Assembly (NCBI GenBank): GCA_963747535.1
Contig: CAVVFX010000002.1
Location: 930,001 to 994,000, forward strand
Length of the DNA: 64,000 bases
From: CAVVFX01 sp963747535
GTDB taxonomy: Bacteria > Acidobacteriota > Terriglobia > Bryobacterales > Bryobacteraceae
Reading direction: 5' to 3'
Made by a program: the position numbers and the translations under genes. Under the pieces are notes generated by a model. That model was given only the letters and a program-made list of their open reading frames with translations. It was not told the origin of the DNA and did no database searches. Numbering within the stretch: the first letter of the stretch is position 1; every line of letters begins with the position of its first letter. Shown here piece after piece: positions 25,709-33,816 of this stretch.

Positions 25709-26908
25709 ATGATTCAATTCGAACCAGACGCGGGGGGACATTTCGGCCCTTACGGCGGGCGATATGTCCCGGAAGTTTTGATGACGCCGCTCGAAGAACT
25801 GGAGCAGACCTATCTGCAGGCTCGCCAGGATCCGGCGTTCCACCTGGAACTTGACGACCTCCTCCGCAACTACGCCGGGCGTCCGACTCCGCTCTATTAC
25901 GCGAAGCATCTCAGCGAAACTCTCGGCGGCGCGAAGATCTACCTCAAGCGCGAGGACCTGCTGCACACCGGCGCGCACAAAATCAACAACTGTATCGGAC
26001 AGGCGCTGCTCGCGCGGCGCATGGGCAAGAAGCGCATTGTCGCCGAGACCGGCGCCGGGCAGCATGGCGTTGCCACCGCGACCGTCTGCGCGCTGTTCGG
26101 CTTCGACTGCACGGTCTATATGGGTGAAGAGGACATGCGGCGCCAGCGCCTCAACGTCTTCCGGATGCGTCTGCTGGGAGCGAAGGTGGTCGCGGTAACC
26201 AATGGCAGCCGCACCCTCAAAGACGCCATCAGCGAGGCCATGCGCGACTGGGTCACCAACGTCACGACCACACACTATCTGCTGGGCTCAGCCCTCGGCG
26301 CGCACCCGTACCCCATCATGGTCCGCGACTTTCATAAAGTGATCGGAGAGGAAACCATGTGCCAGATTCGCAGGGCGGAGAATCGCCTGCCCGACGCCAT
26401 CTTCGCGTGTGTCGGCGGCGGCAGTAACGCCATCGGCATTTTCTATCCTTTCATCCAGGAGACCAGCGTGCGGCTGATTGGCGTGGAAGCCGGCGGCCGC
26501 GGTCCGAAACTCGGCGAACACGCGGCGCGTTTCCACGGCGGTTCGCCCGGCGTGCTGCAAGGCACCCGCAGTTACCTGCTGCAGGATGACGACGGACAAG
26601 TCGCGCTGACACATTCCGTCTCGGCGGGACTCGACTACGCCACAGTAGGCCCTGAACATGCCTGGCTGCACGACAACCATCGCGCCGAATACGTGTCGGC
26701 ATCCGACCAGGAGGCGCTCGAAGCCGCGCTCACCTTGAGCCGTACCGAGGGCATCATTCCCGCGCTCGAATCCGCGCACGGCGTCGCGGAAGCCATCGCG
26801 CGCGCGCCCAAGGCTAAAGGCGAAATCTTCATCGTCAACATCTCCGGACGCGGGGACAAGGACATCGACATCTACCGTGAAAATATGAAAGATCTGGACC
26901 AGGCGTGA
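25709..26908 (+). CDS. trpB: Tryptophan synthase beta chain
   Basis: 399-aa PLP enzyme joining indole and serine. GPYGGRYVPEVLM at the N-terminus; PLP-binding Lys in HTGAHKINNCIGQALLA; AETGAGQHGVATATV; the phosphate loop VGGGSNAIGIFYPF; GLDYATVGPEH; and IIPALESAHG. Standard TrpB1 type that works with TrpA, whose gene overlaps it by 4 bp (GTGA). Length and motifs are complete. Confidence 0.98.
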   Translation: MIQFEPDAGGHFGPYGGRYVPEVLMTPLEELEQTYLQARQDPAFHLELDDLLRNYAGRPTPLYYAKHLSETLGGAKIYLKREDLLHTGAHKINNCIGQALLARRMGKKRIVAETGAGQHGVATATVCALFGFDCTVYMGEEDMRRQRLNVFRMRLLGAKVVAVTNGSRTLKDAISEAMRDWVTNVTTTHYLLGSALGAHPYPIMVRDFHKVIGEETMCQIRRAENRLPDAIFACVGGGSNAIGIFYPFIQETSVRLIGVEAGGRGPKLGEHAARFHGGSPGVLQGTRSYLLQDDDGQVALTHSVSAGLDYATVGPEHAWLHDNHRAEYVSASDQEALEAALTLSRTEGIIPALESAHGVAEAIARAPKAKGEIFIVNISGRGDKDIDIYRENMKDLDQA

Positions 26909-27684
26909 CCCGAATCGCGCGCGTTTTTAAGGAGAAGCCCAAAGTTCTGGTGGCGTATATTACCGCCGGCGACCCCCACCCCGAGCGTACCCCGGCACTG
27001 GTCGCGGCTCTGGAACGAGGCGGCGCGGACCTCATAGAACTGGGCGTGCCGTTCTCCGACCCCGTCGCCGATGGCCCCGTCATTATGCGCGCCGGCGACC
27101 GGGCCTTGCGCGCCGGCACCACGGTCGCCAAAGTTCTTGCTATTGCGCGGGAAATTCGCCGGACATCCGAAGTCCCTTTGCTGCTTTTCACTTATCTGAA
27201 TCCGGTTATCCGCTACGGCCTTGAACGCCTTGCGGCCGACGCCAAATCGAGCGGCATCGACGGTTGCCTGCTCACAGACGCGAGTGTGGAAGAGGCTGGA
27301 TCGTACGTCGACGCCATGCGCGCCGCCGGCCTCGACACGGTATTTCTGGCGGCGCCAACCAGCACGGAGCGGCGACTCCAGTTGGTTGCACAATATTCGA
27401 GCGGCTTCGTGTATCTGGTATCGCGCACCGGAGTGACCGGCGAGCAAAACGCGATCTCGTCGAGCGTCAAGCCTCTGATCGCGGCCGTCCGCGCGGTCAC
27501 CAGGCTTCCGCTGGCTGTGGGCTTCGGCGTCTCGCGACCGGAGCATGTCGCCGAAATTGGCGCGGTAGCCGACGGCGTGGTGGTCGGCAGCGCGTTCATG
27601 CGGCTGATCGAAGAACACGCCGCCAGTCCTGACCTGGAGCAGCGTCTTGAAGCTTTCACCCGCAGCCTGAAGGAGGCTTTGTGA
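26905..27684 (+). CDS. trpA: Tryptophan synthase alpha chain
   Basis: 259-aa TIM barrel cleaving indole-3-glycerol phosphate and channelling indole to TrpB. Motifs: KVLVAYITAGDPHPERT, GADLIELGVPFSDPVADGPV (catalytic Glu and Asp region), VPLLLFTYLNPVIRYG, GCLLTDASVEE, and FVYLVSRTGVTGEQN. The start is a GTG in the GTGA overlap with trpB. Confidence 0.97.
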   Translation: MTRIARVFKEKPKVLVAYITAGDPHPERTPALVAALERGGADLIELGVPFSDPVADGPVIMRAGDRALRAGTTVAKVLAIAREIRRTSEVPLLLFTYLNPVIRYGLERLAADAKSSGIDGCLLTDASVEEAGSYVDAMRAAGLDTVFLAAPTSTERRLQLVAQYSSGFVYLVSRTGVTGEQNAISSSVKPLIAAVRAVTRLPLAVGFGVSRPEHVAEIGAVADGVVVGSAFMRLIEEHAASPDLEQRLEAFTRSLKEAL

Positions 27685-27687
27685 AAC

Positions 27688-27717
27688 ACACTTCTTGTAT
27701 ACACACTTCTTGTATAC
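27688..27717 (+). repeat. Two tandem 15-bp units
   Basis: ACACTTCTTGTATAC occurs twice back to back (27688-27702, 27703-27717) immediately after trpA and runs into a family C palindromic repeat. Each unit contains a TTGTATAC core. It lies inside the operon, in the 70-bp trpA to chorismate mutase gap. Confidence 0.9.
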
Positions 27718-27742
27718 TGAGCCGCGACCGTAAGGGAGCGGT
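27715..27742 (-). repeat. Dispersed 28-bp repeat, family C copy 2 (inverted)
   Basis: The reverse complement begins ACCGCTCCCT and ends CGGCTCAGTA, matching copies at 14464 and 48160. It lies within the trp/aro operon just before the chorismate mutase gene. Confidence 0.8.
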
Positions 27743-27754
27743 TGATTGGGCGAA

Positions 27755-28063
27755 ATGACACGCGAAGCCGCACTCGAAGCACTCGGCAAATGCCGCCGCG
27801 AAATTGACGATCTTGATGTCCGCATTCTCGACTTGCTGAACCAGCGCGCCGGAATCGTCGGTCAAATCGGGCATATCAAGCAAGCCGCGGAAATGCCGAT
27901 CTACGAACCCAAGCGAGAGGATCAGGTTTTCGAAAATGTCACAGCTCACAACGGAGGCCCACTTTCCTCCGGCGCTGTGAAGCGCGTGTTTGAACGAATT
28001 ATTGACGAAATGCGAAAGGTCCAGAGGGATCGGATGGAAGCGGACAAAAAACAATGCTCGTAG
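27755..28063 (+). CDS. Chorismate mutase (AroQ type)
   Basis: 102-aa all-helical AroQ-class mutase converting chorismate to prephenate. Visible family pattern: CRREIDDLDVRILDLLNQRA, VGQIGHIKQ, MPIYEPKREDQVFENV, VKRVFERIIDEMRK. Arg, Lys and Glu active-site positions are present. I start at ATG 27755; a TTG three codons upstream is also open. The 3' end overlaps the DAHP synthase start by 10 bp, so the two proteins are coupled and may associate, as AroQ and type I-beta DAHP synthases often do. Confidence 0.93.
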   Translation: MTREAALEALGKCRREIDDLDVRILDLLNQRAGIVGQIGHIKQAAEMPIYEPKREDQVFENVTAHNGGPLSSGAVKRVFERIIDEMRKVQRDRMEADKKQCS

Positions 28064-29067
28064 TCATGCAGGAAGGCGCGGCCGAGCCTCAAATACAACA
28101 GGTGATCGACCGGCTGATTGAAATGGGATTCAATGTTCATCGCTCGACCGGTGTGCTCCACACGGTGCTGGGCGGAGTCGGCGGCCGTGACGACTTCGAC
28201 ACCGCGATCGTCGAGGTGATGGATGGCGTCAAAGAGGTTCACCGCATCATCTCGCCCTACAAACTGGCCAGCCGGAGTTTCCGTCCCGGTGGCACCATCG
28301 TCAAAATTAGAGACGTGGAGATCGGCGGAAACCGGGTGGTGGTAATGGCCGGGCCATGCAGTGTCGAGAACCGCGAACAGATCGAGCGGGCCGCTGACAT
28401 TGTCGCCGATGGCGGCGCTCAGATTATCCGCGGGGGCGCATTCAAGCCCCGCAGCTCGCCCTACAGCTTCCAGGGACTCGGCGAAGAAGGTCTCGACATT
28501 ATGCGTAAGGCAGCGGATCGCCGCGGCCTGCTGGTGATCAGCGAGGTGATGGATCAGACGCAGATCCCGCTGCTCGTCGCGTATTCCGATATCTTGCAAG
28601 TGGGTGCCCGCAACATGCAGAACTACAATCTGCTGCGCGAACTCGGGAAGATCCGCAAGCCGGTTCTGTTGAAGCGGGGCATTTCGGCGACCATCGAAGA
28701 GTTGCTGCTGTCCGCGGAATACGTCCTCTCGGGCGGCAATTACGAAGTAATCTTGTGCGAGCGCGGCATCCGGACGTACGAGACCTACACGCGCAATACC
28801 ATGGACATCTCCGCGATCCCGGTGGTGAAGAAACTCTCGCATCTGCCGATGATCGGAGATCCGTCGCACGGTATCGGACGTCGCGATTACGTGCCTGCGA
28901 TGGCGCGCGCAGCAGTGGCTGCCGGCGCCGACGGACTGATCATGGAGGTCCACCACGATCCTGACCATGCTCTCAGCGACGGCGCCCAGTCTCTTTTTCC
29001 GGGCCAGTTCAACGACCTGATGCAACAACTTCGTCTGATCGCCGTTGCCGTGGGAAGGACCTTGTGA
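28054..29067 (+). CDS. aroF: 3-deoxy-7-phosphoheptulonate (DAHP) synthase, type I-beta
   Basis: 337-aa first enzyme of the shikimate pathway. Residues 1-~70 are the ferredoxin-like regulatory domain (MLVVMQEGAAEPQIQQVIDR) typical of the Thermotoga-type enzyme; the barrel follows with VVVMAGPCSVENREQ, GGAFKPRSSPYSFQGLG, ISEVMDQTQI, QVGARNMQNYNLL, PVLLKRGISATIEE, CERGIRTYETYTRNTMDISA and DPSHGIGRRDYV. Feedback by aromatic amino acids through the N-terminal domain is known for the family and inferred here. Confidence 0.96.
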   Translation: MLVVMQEGAAEPQIQQVIDRLIEMGFNVHRSTGVLHTVLGGVGGRDDFDTAIVEVMDGVKEVHRIISPYKLASRSFRPGGTIVKIRDVEIGGNRVVVMAGPCSVENREQIERAADIVADGGAQIIRGGAFKPRSSPYSFQGLGEEGLDIMRKAADRRGLLVISEVMDQTQIPLLVAYSDILQVGARNMQNYNLLRELGKIRKPVLLKRGISATIEELLLSAEYVLSGGNYEVILCERGIRTYETYTRNTMDISAIPVVKKLSHLPMIGDPSHGIGRRDYVPAMARAAVAAGADGLIMEVHHDPDHALSDGAQSLFPGQFNDLMQQLRLIAVAVGRTL

Positions 29068-29084
29068 CCAAAGCCGTTCCCCCA

Positions 29085-29156
29085 GCAGCCTGTGGCAGAA
29101 GTCTCTCCAACGCGCGAGAGCAGGCGAAAACGCCTACTCCTCAACGAAGAAAAATC
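29085..29156 (-). repeat. Dispersed repeat, family B partial copy
   Basis: The reverse complement of this stretch matches the right part of the element at 56505-56633, including GAGTAGGCGTTTTCGCCTGC and the terminal GCCACAGGCTGC. It fills most of the gap between the DAHP synthase and prephenate dehydrogenase genes. Confidence 0.8.
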
Positions 29157-29188
29157 CGCCCGGTTGCGCAACAGCCGCTTTGGGAGCC

Positions 29189-30022
29189 ATGGAAACAGTA
29201 GCCATCTTCGGAGCCGGCCTGATCGGAAGTTCCTTCGGCCTGGCCCTTCGCGCCGCCGGCTTCACCGGAGAAATCCTGGGTGTCAGTTCGCCGGGCACCA
29301 TTGCCAAAGCCACGGAACTCCGCGCTATCGACGCAGGCGTGACCGCCGAGGAAGCCTGCCGACGCGCCGACCTCCTCTATCTCTCGCAACCCATCGGACG
29401 CATCATGGACACGCTCCGGCATCTGCAACCGAAGGCTGGTGCCCTGATCACCGATGCCGGCAGCACCAAGAACCAGATCGTCAGCACCGCGCACCAGCAT
29501 CTGAAAATGGGGCAGTTCCTGGGCGGCCATCCGATGGCTGGAAAAGAAACGCGAGGAGCCGAATCGGCCGACGCCCGGCTCTTTAACGGCAGGCCGTACA
29601 TCCTGACCCCGGGCGACCCGGCTGAAATGGAAACGCCCGCGGTCTGCGAATTCTTGTCCTGGCTGGACAAAATCGGAGCAAAGACTCTGATTCTCGGCGC
29701 GGAGGAACACGATTATCTGGTGGCCTACAGTTCCCATCTTCCGCAACTGGCTTCTACTGCACTCGCCGCGATGATCGCCGAATCGGCCCCGGATGCGGCT
29801 GCAGTAGCCGGACCGGGCCTGGTGGATGCAACACGCCTCGCGCTCAGCAGCTATGATCTCTGGCGCGATATCCTGGCCACCAATCCCGACGCGGTGGAAG
29901 AAGCGCTGAATGCGATGATAGGCAAACTTGAGCACCTCCGCGACAACCTCCGCACGCGAGAAATGGAACAACAATTCCGCACAGCGGCAGCGTTCGCCGC
30001 AGCGCTCAGGCGTAAAACGTAA
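29189..30022 (+). CDS. tyrA: Prephenate dehydrogenase
   Basis: 277-aa NAD(P)-dependent enzyme of tyrosine synthesis. Rossmann start METVAIFGAGLIGSSFGLAL; substrate-site segments YLSQPIGRIMDTL, ITDAGSTKNQIVS, FLGGHPMAGKETRGAESADA, PYILTPG and VAYSSHLPQLASTALAAMI. The frame is open back to 29045, but that part is the family B repeat; GGGAG before ATG 29189 and the Rossmann N-terminus fix the start. Last gene of the aromatic operon. Confidence 0.96.
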   Translation: METVAIFGAGLIGSSFGLALRAAGFTGEILGVSSPGTIAKATELRAIDAGVTAEEACRRADLLYLSQPIGRIMDTLRHLQPKAGALITDAGSTKNQIVSTAHQHLKMGQFLGGHPMAGKETRGAESADARLFNGRPYILTPGDPAEMETPAVCEFLSWLDKIGAKTLILGAEEHDYLVAYSSHLPQLASTALAAMIAESAPDAAAVAGPGLVDATRLALSSYDLWRDILATNPDAVEEALNAMIGKLEHLRDNLRTREMEQQFRTAAAFAAALRRKT

Positions 30023-30080
30023 GTTCCTTCAAGTTCTTATCTGCGTTCATCTGTGTTCATCCCTGCAATTTTTTTCACGT

Positions 30081-31493
30081 TTACTTCAGATCGTCGATCC
30101 GTTCCGGCATATCCGCCAGCACATAACTCATCACCGCGAGCGAAGCCACGTTGGCCTGAAATTCCTGCGGCACGATCTTGTCGAAGCTATCTGCATCGGT
30201 GTGATGCCAGTCGAAGTAATGCGTCGCCGCCGTACGTACGCCCAAGCCGGGCACGCCGTCCGACATCAGCGGAGCAATATCCGAACCTCCGCCTCCAGGA
30301 CTGATCGCGCCGCCATCGATGCCGGCCAGCAATTTGCCAATCTCCACCACCCGCTGGAACGCCGCCGGTGACTCCTGCGCCACTCGCGACCGTCTCCTGC
30401 CCACGCGCTCCTCGCCACCTCCGCCAAAGCCGAACCCGATCGGCTTCTCGGCCCCGCCATCCATCTCGATCGCCGCAACATGATTCTTTATCGCCGGCCC
30501 GACCATTTCGCGATACGCGCGTCCGCCCGCGCCGCCATTTTCTTCGTTGACCCAGAACACCACGCGAATCGTGCGCCGCGGCTGCAGGCCCAGTTTCTTG
30601 ATCAAAGCCACCGCTTGTAGCGTCGCCATGATCCCGCTGCCGTCGTCATTCGCGCCCTGACCGATGTCCCAGGAATCGATGTGGCCTCCCAGCACCACGA
30701 TTTCTTCGGGCTTCTCGCGCCCGCGAATCTCGCCCATCACGTTATGCGAATCGGCATCCGGCAACTGGTGCGCCTCCATCATCAATCGCACGCGCACAGG
30801 AGTTCCGCCGCGGACCAGCCGTTCGATCATGGCGGCATCTTCCACGCTCAAAGCAGCCGCGGGAATCTTCGCCACGTCATCGGTATAGTCCATTGCGCCG
30901 GTATGTGGGGTCTGCAAACTATGGCCGGTCATCGACCGCACCAACACCGCAACCGCACCGAGTTGGGCCGCGCGCGCCGCACCTGACGTCCGGTACTGCA
31001 CCGTCTGTCCGTAGCCGAGCCATTCCGGGTTAAAGAGCACAATCTTACCCGCGACCTTCTCGCGTCCCAGCGCCGCTAATTGATCGAAATCGTCAGCCAC
31101 CACCACGTCGGCGGTCACACCTTCCTTCGGTGTTGCGATGCTCATGCCGAGGCCGATCATAGTCAGCGGCTTATTGACAGGCGCGAGCATCACTGCCGAT
31201 TCACTTCCGCGCACCCAGTGCGGAACCTTCACCGGCGGAGTCTGTACGTTCTCGAGTCCGGCCTGCCTCATCTCCGATGCGGCCCAAACGATGGCGTGTT
31301 CCAACGACTGAGTCCCGCTCAATCGATTGCCGATCCGGTCGCAGAGATACTGCAAGCGGTTGAGTCCCTCCTGGTCCGCCATGGCGGCTGCGATTAGTTT
31401 CCCGGCGGTTTCGCGGTACTTTTCGGTGATACCGGTCGGTTCAGCGGCAACGAGGGCGCCCGCCGCGAAAATAAGCGGAAGCGTTCTTCTCAT
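30081..31493 (-). CDS. Exported M28 metallopeptidase with PA domain
   Basis: 470 aa, signal peptide residues 1-17 (PLIFAAGALVAAE). The N-terminal segment and an inserted protease-associated domain (~130-240: ADVVVADDFDQLAALGREKV) frame an M28 zinc peptidase core: VVLGGHIDSWDIGQGANDDG (first zinc ligands), VVFWVNEENGGAGG (catalytic Glu pair) and THYFDWHHTDADSFDKI. Aminopeptidase or carboxypeptidase of the PSMA/Q type acting outside the cytoplasm. A GR-rich stretch at ~355-380 (GFGFGGGGEERVGRRRSR) is unusual. Divergent from the acylase gene. Confidence 0.92.
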   Translation of the reverse strand: MRRTLPLIFAAGALVAAEPTGITEKYRETAGKLIAAAMADQEGLNRLQYLCDRIGNRLSGTQSLEHAIVWAASEMRQAGLENVQTPPVKVPHWVRGSESAVMLAPVNKPLTMIGLGMSIATPKEGVTADVVVADDFDQLAALGREKVAGKIVLFNPEWLGYGQTVQYRTSGAARAAQLGAVAVLVRSMTGHSLQTPHTGAMDYTDDVAKIPAAALSVEDAAMIERLVRGGTPVRVRLMMEAHQLPDADSHNVMGEIRGREKPEEIVVLGGHIDSWDIGQGANDDGSGIMATLQAVALIKKLGLQPRRTIRVVFWVNEENGGAGGRAYREMVGPAIKNHVAAIEMDGGAEKPIGFGFGGGGEERVGRRRSRVAQESPAAFQRVVEIGKLLAGIDGGAISPGGGGSDIAPLMSDGVPGLGVRTAATHYFDWHHTDADSFDKIVPQEFQANVASLAVMSYVLADMPERIDDLK

Positions 31494-31601
31494 GCGTCAA
31501 ACTTAGCACGCCTGTCACTTTGTGCGATACTCTCTTCTTTCAGCGCATCTCCCCGTCGGCGCCAGGCTGAGTTGCCTCAACTCCACTTATGAGAGAGTCA
31601 A

Positions 31602-33692
31602 ATGAAGCGACTGGTTCTATTCCTCTTTTTAGTTCACGCTTGCACCGCGGCCGCACCGCAACAGGGAACCGAGATCCTTTGGGATAAGTTCGGTGTAGCG
31701 CACGTATACGCCAGGTCAACCGAAGATCTCTTCTACTGCTACGGCTGGGCGCAGGCGCAAAGTCACGGCGATCTGCTGCTTCATCTCTACGGTGAATCCC
31801 GCGGCCGTGGCGCCGAGTATTTCGGACCGGCCTATCTGGCCGGCGATGAATGGGTCTGGACCAACGGCGTCCCCGGCCGCGCTGCGAAGTGGCTCAGCCT
31901 GCAGACGCCCGAGTTCCGCTCCTACCTGGAAGCGTTCGCCAAGGGCATCAACGACTACGCCGCCAAACATCCCGAGGCGCTCTCGGAAGAGGCCAAACGC
32001 GTGCTCCCGGTCACGGCGCTCGATCCGATCCAGCACACCCACCGCATCGTGCACTTCACCTACATGGCGCCACTGCGCCTCACCACGGCCGGTTCCGCAT
32101 CGACCACCGCGGGCCTGCTCGAGACTCCCGAGGCTACCGGCTCCAACGGCTGGGCCATCGCGCCGTCCCACACTGCCGCAGGGAAAACGTTGCTCCTCGG
32201 CAATCCCCACCTGGGGTGGGGCGGATGGCAGACCTACTATGAGATTCAGCTCACCGCGCCCGGCATTGATCTTTACGGCGCCAGCCAGGTCGGATTCCCG
32301 GTGCTGCGTTTTGTTTTCAGCAAATACCTCGGCTTCAACCAGACCGTCAATTACATCGACGGAGTCGATCTGTACCGCATCCAGACCAAAGACGATGGTT
32401 ATGTTTTCGATGCGCATTTGAAGCACTTTGAGACGGAGTCGCACGAATTGAAGATCCGCCAAGCCGATGGATCGTTCACCACCAAAACGCTTCAGATCAC
32501 GCGAACCCTTCACGGACCCGTGATCCGCCACGATGACGACGCTCCCATTGCGATGCGTGTCGCTGCACTCGACCGGCCTTTCATGCTGGAGCAGTATTGG
32601 CAAATGGAGACAGCGCACGATTTCCCCACGTTCGAGAAGGCGCTCGCGCGGCTTCAGGTGCCCTGCTTCAACATCCTCTATGGCGACCGCGACGGCCACA
32701 TTGAGTATCTGTACAACGGCACGGTTCCCCGCCGCGCGAAAGGCGATCTGGCTTTCTGGGCGGGTGTCGTCCCTGGCGATACCTCCGAGACTCTGTGGAA
32801 CGACTATCTCACTTATCAGGCACTTCCCAAGGTCATCGATCCGCCCGGCGGCTACGTGCAGAACACCAACGATCCGCCCTGGAATGCCGCGTGGCCGAAC
32901 TCGCTCGACCCTGCGAAATATCCGTCCTACATTGCGCCCGCCACGAGTTCTTTCCGCGCCGAACGTTCTTTGCGCATGCTCTATGAGGACAAAAAGATCA
33001 CTTACGACAAGTTCATCGAGTACAAGCACTCCACCCGCGCGGAACTGGCGGACCGCATTCTGCCGGACCTTCTCGACGCCGCCGCGCAGTATGGCACACC
33101 GCTGGCGCAGCAAGCGGCGCAAGTCTTGAAGGCATGGGATCGTCAGGCTGAAGCGGACAGCCGCGGAGCCGTCCTGTTCCACGCCTGGGCGACGCGTTTC
33201 ATGGGCGGTCCGCTGATGGCCAGCCAATCGGGCTTCGCCGTGCCCTACGATCCCAAGTCGCCGCTGACCACCCCTCGCGGCCTGAAGGATCCCAGGAAAG
33301 CTGCCGCGCAGTTGGATGGGGCCGCTAAAGAACTGCAGGAACAATTCGGCGCTCTCGATATCCCCTGGGGACAAGTGATGCGCTTCCGGCTGGGCGGCGT
33401 CGACTTACCTGCCAATGGAGGTTTCGGCAACCTGGGAATCTTTCGCGTGATCACCTTCGGACCACTACAGAATAAGACTCGATCCCAGACTCATGGTGAA
33501 ACATACATAGCCGCGGTGGAGTTCGCCGAACCGATGCGCGCTAAAGTGCTCCTGACCTACGGCAATTCTTCCCAACCCGGATCGCCGCACCAGACGGACC
33601 AGCTCCCCTTACTCGAGAAAAAGCAACTCCGCACTGCCTGGCTGACGAAAAGAGAGGTTGAAGCCAACCTCTCCGACCGCAAACAATTTTGA
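31602..33692 (+). CDS. Exported penicillin acylase-family (Ntn) amidohydrolase
   Basis: 696 aa. Signal peptide 1-18; alpha chain starting EILWDKFGVAHVYA; autocatalytic cleavage site before Ser181 in ATGSNGWAIAPSHTA, where Ser becomes the N-terminal nucleophile of the beta chain. GNPHLGWGG, LYGASQVGFPVLRFVFSK, TLHGPVIR, VPCFNILYGDRDGHIEYLYN, GGYVQNTNDPPW and a C-terminal YGNSSQPGSPHQTDQLPL are family features. It is closer to aculeacin/AHL acylases (PvdQ type) than to penicillin G acylase, so lipopeptide or N-acyl homoserine lactone hydrolysis is plausible but unproven. Periplasmic. Confidence 0.92.
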   Translation: MKRLVLFLFLVHACTAAAPQQGTEILWDKFGVAHVYARSTEDLFYCYGWAQAQSHGDLLLHLYGESRGRGAEYFGPAYLAGDEWVWTNGVPGRAAKWLSLQTPEFRSYLEAFAKGINDYAAKHPEALSEEAKRVLPVTALDPIQHTHRIVHFTYMAPLRLTTAGSASTTAGLLETPEATGSNGWAIAPSHTAAGKTLLLGNPHLGWGGWQTYYEIQLTAPGIDLYGASQVGFPVLRFVFSKYLGFNQTVNYIDGVDLYRIQTKDDGYVFDAHLKHFETESHELKIRQADGSFTTKTLQITRTLHGPVIRHDDDAPIAMRVAALDRPFMLEQYWQMETAHDFPTFEKALARLQVPCFNILYGDRDGHIEYLYNGTVPRRAKGDLAFWAGVVPGDTSETLWNDYLTYQALPKVIDPPGGYVQNTNDPPWNAAWPNSLDPAKYPSYIAPATSSFRAERSLRMLYEDKKITYDKFIEYKHSTRAELADRILPDLLDAAAQYGTPLAQQAAQVLKAWDRQAEADSRGAVLFHAWATRFMGGPLMASQSGFAVPYDPKSPLTTPRGLKDPRKAAAQLDGAAKELQEQFGALDIPWGQVMRFRLGGVDLPANGGFGNLGIFRVITFGPLQNKTRSQTHGETYIAAVEFAEPMRAKVLLTYGNSSQPGSPHQTDQLPLLEKKQLRTAWLTKREVEANLSDRKQF

Positions 33693-33732
33693 CGCAGAAC
33701 TTTAGCCCGCGACGGGCTTGACGGACCCCGTA

Positions 33733-33762
33733 CGACAGACGATCGTTTTTTGTCGTCTGTCG
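33733..33762. terminator. Hairpin with T-rich loop downstream of the acylase
   Basis: CGACAGACGA (33733-33742) pairs perfectly with TCGTCTGTCG (33753-33762). The first of two hairpins in series between convergent genes. The arm shares the CAGAC-ATCG core of family A with compensating changes (GACGATCG rather than GACCATCG). Confidence 0.6.
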
Positions 33763-33774
33763 GCCGGCGACTGA

Positions 33775-33808
33775 CCGGGCAGACCATCGTTTCTCGTGAT
33801 CTGCCCGG
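33775..33808. terminator. Second hairpin between convergent genes (family A copy 3)
   Basis: CCGGGCAGA (33775-33783) pairs with TCTGCCCGG (33800-33808); the loop contains CCATCGTTTCTCGTGA. It ends 8 bp before the stop of the minus-strand TIGR03118 gene and probably terminates that transcript's neighbour on the other strand. Confidence 0.6.
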
Positions 33809-33816
33809 ACGCATCG

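Noticed and set aside
30022..30080. ATCTGCGTTCATCTGTGTTCATC string as a functional element
   Set aside because: Short internal near-duplication in a 58-bp convergent gap; I have seen similar intergenic strings in other genomes but cannot support a function or a family here.
31569..31583. GAGTTG-CCT-CAACTC palindrome as an operator for the acylase gene
   Set aside because: Six-base arms only, a single copy, and no regulator gene nearby; chance is likely.
31716..33374. 552-codon minus-strand open frame across the acylase gene
   Set aside because: Antisense shadow in GC-rich DNA: no family motifs, no ribosome site, and the plus strand has a complete Ntn hydrolase.
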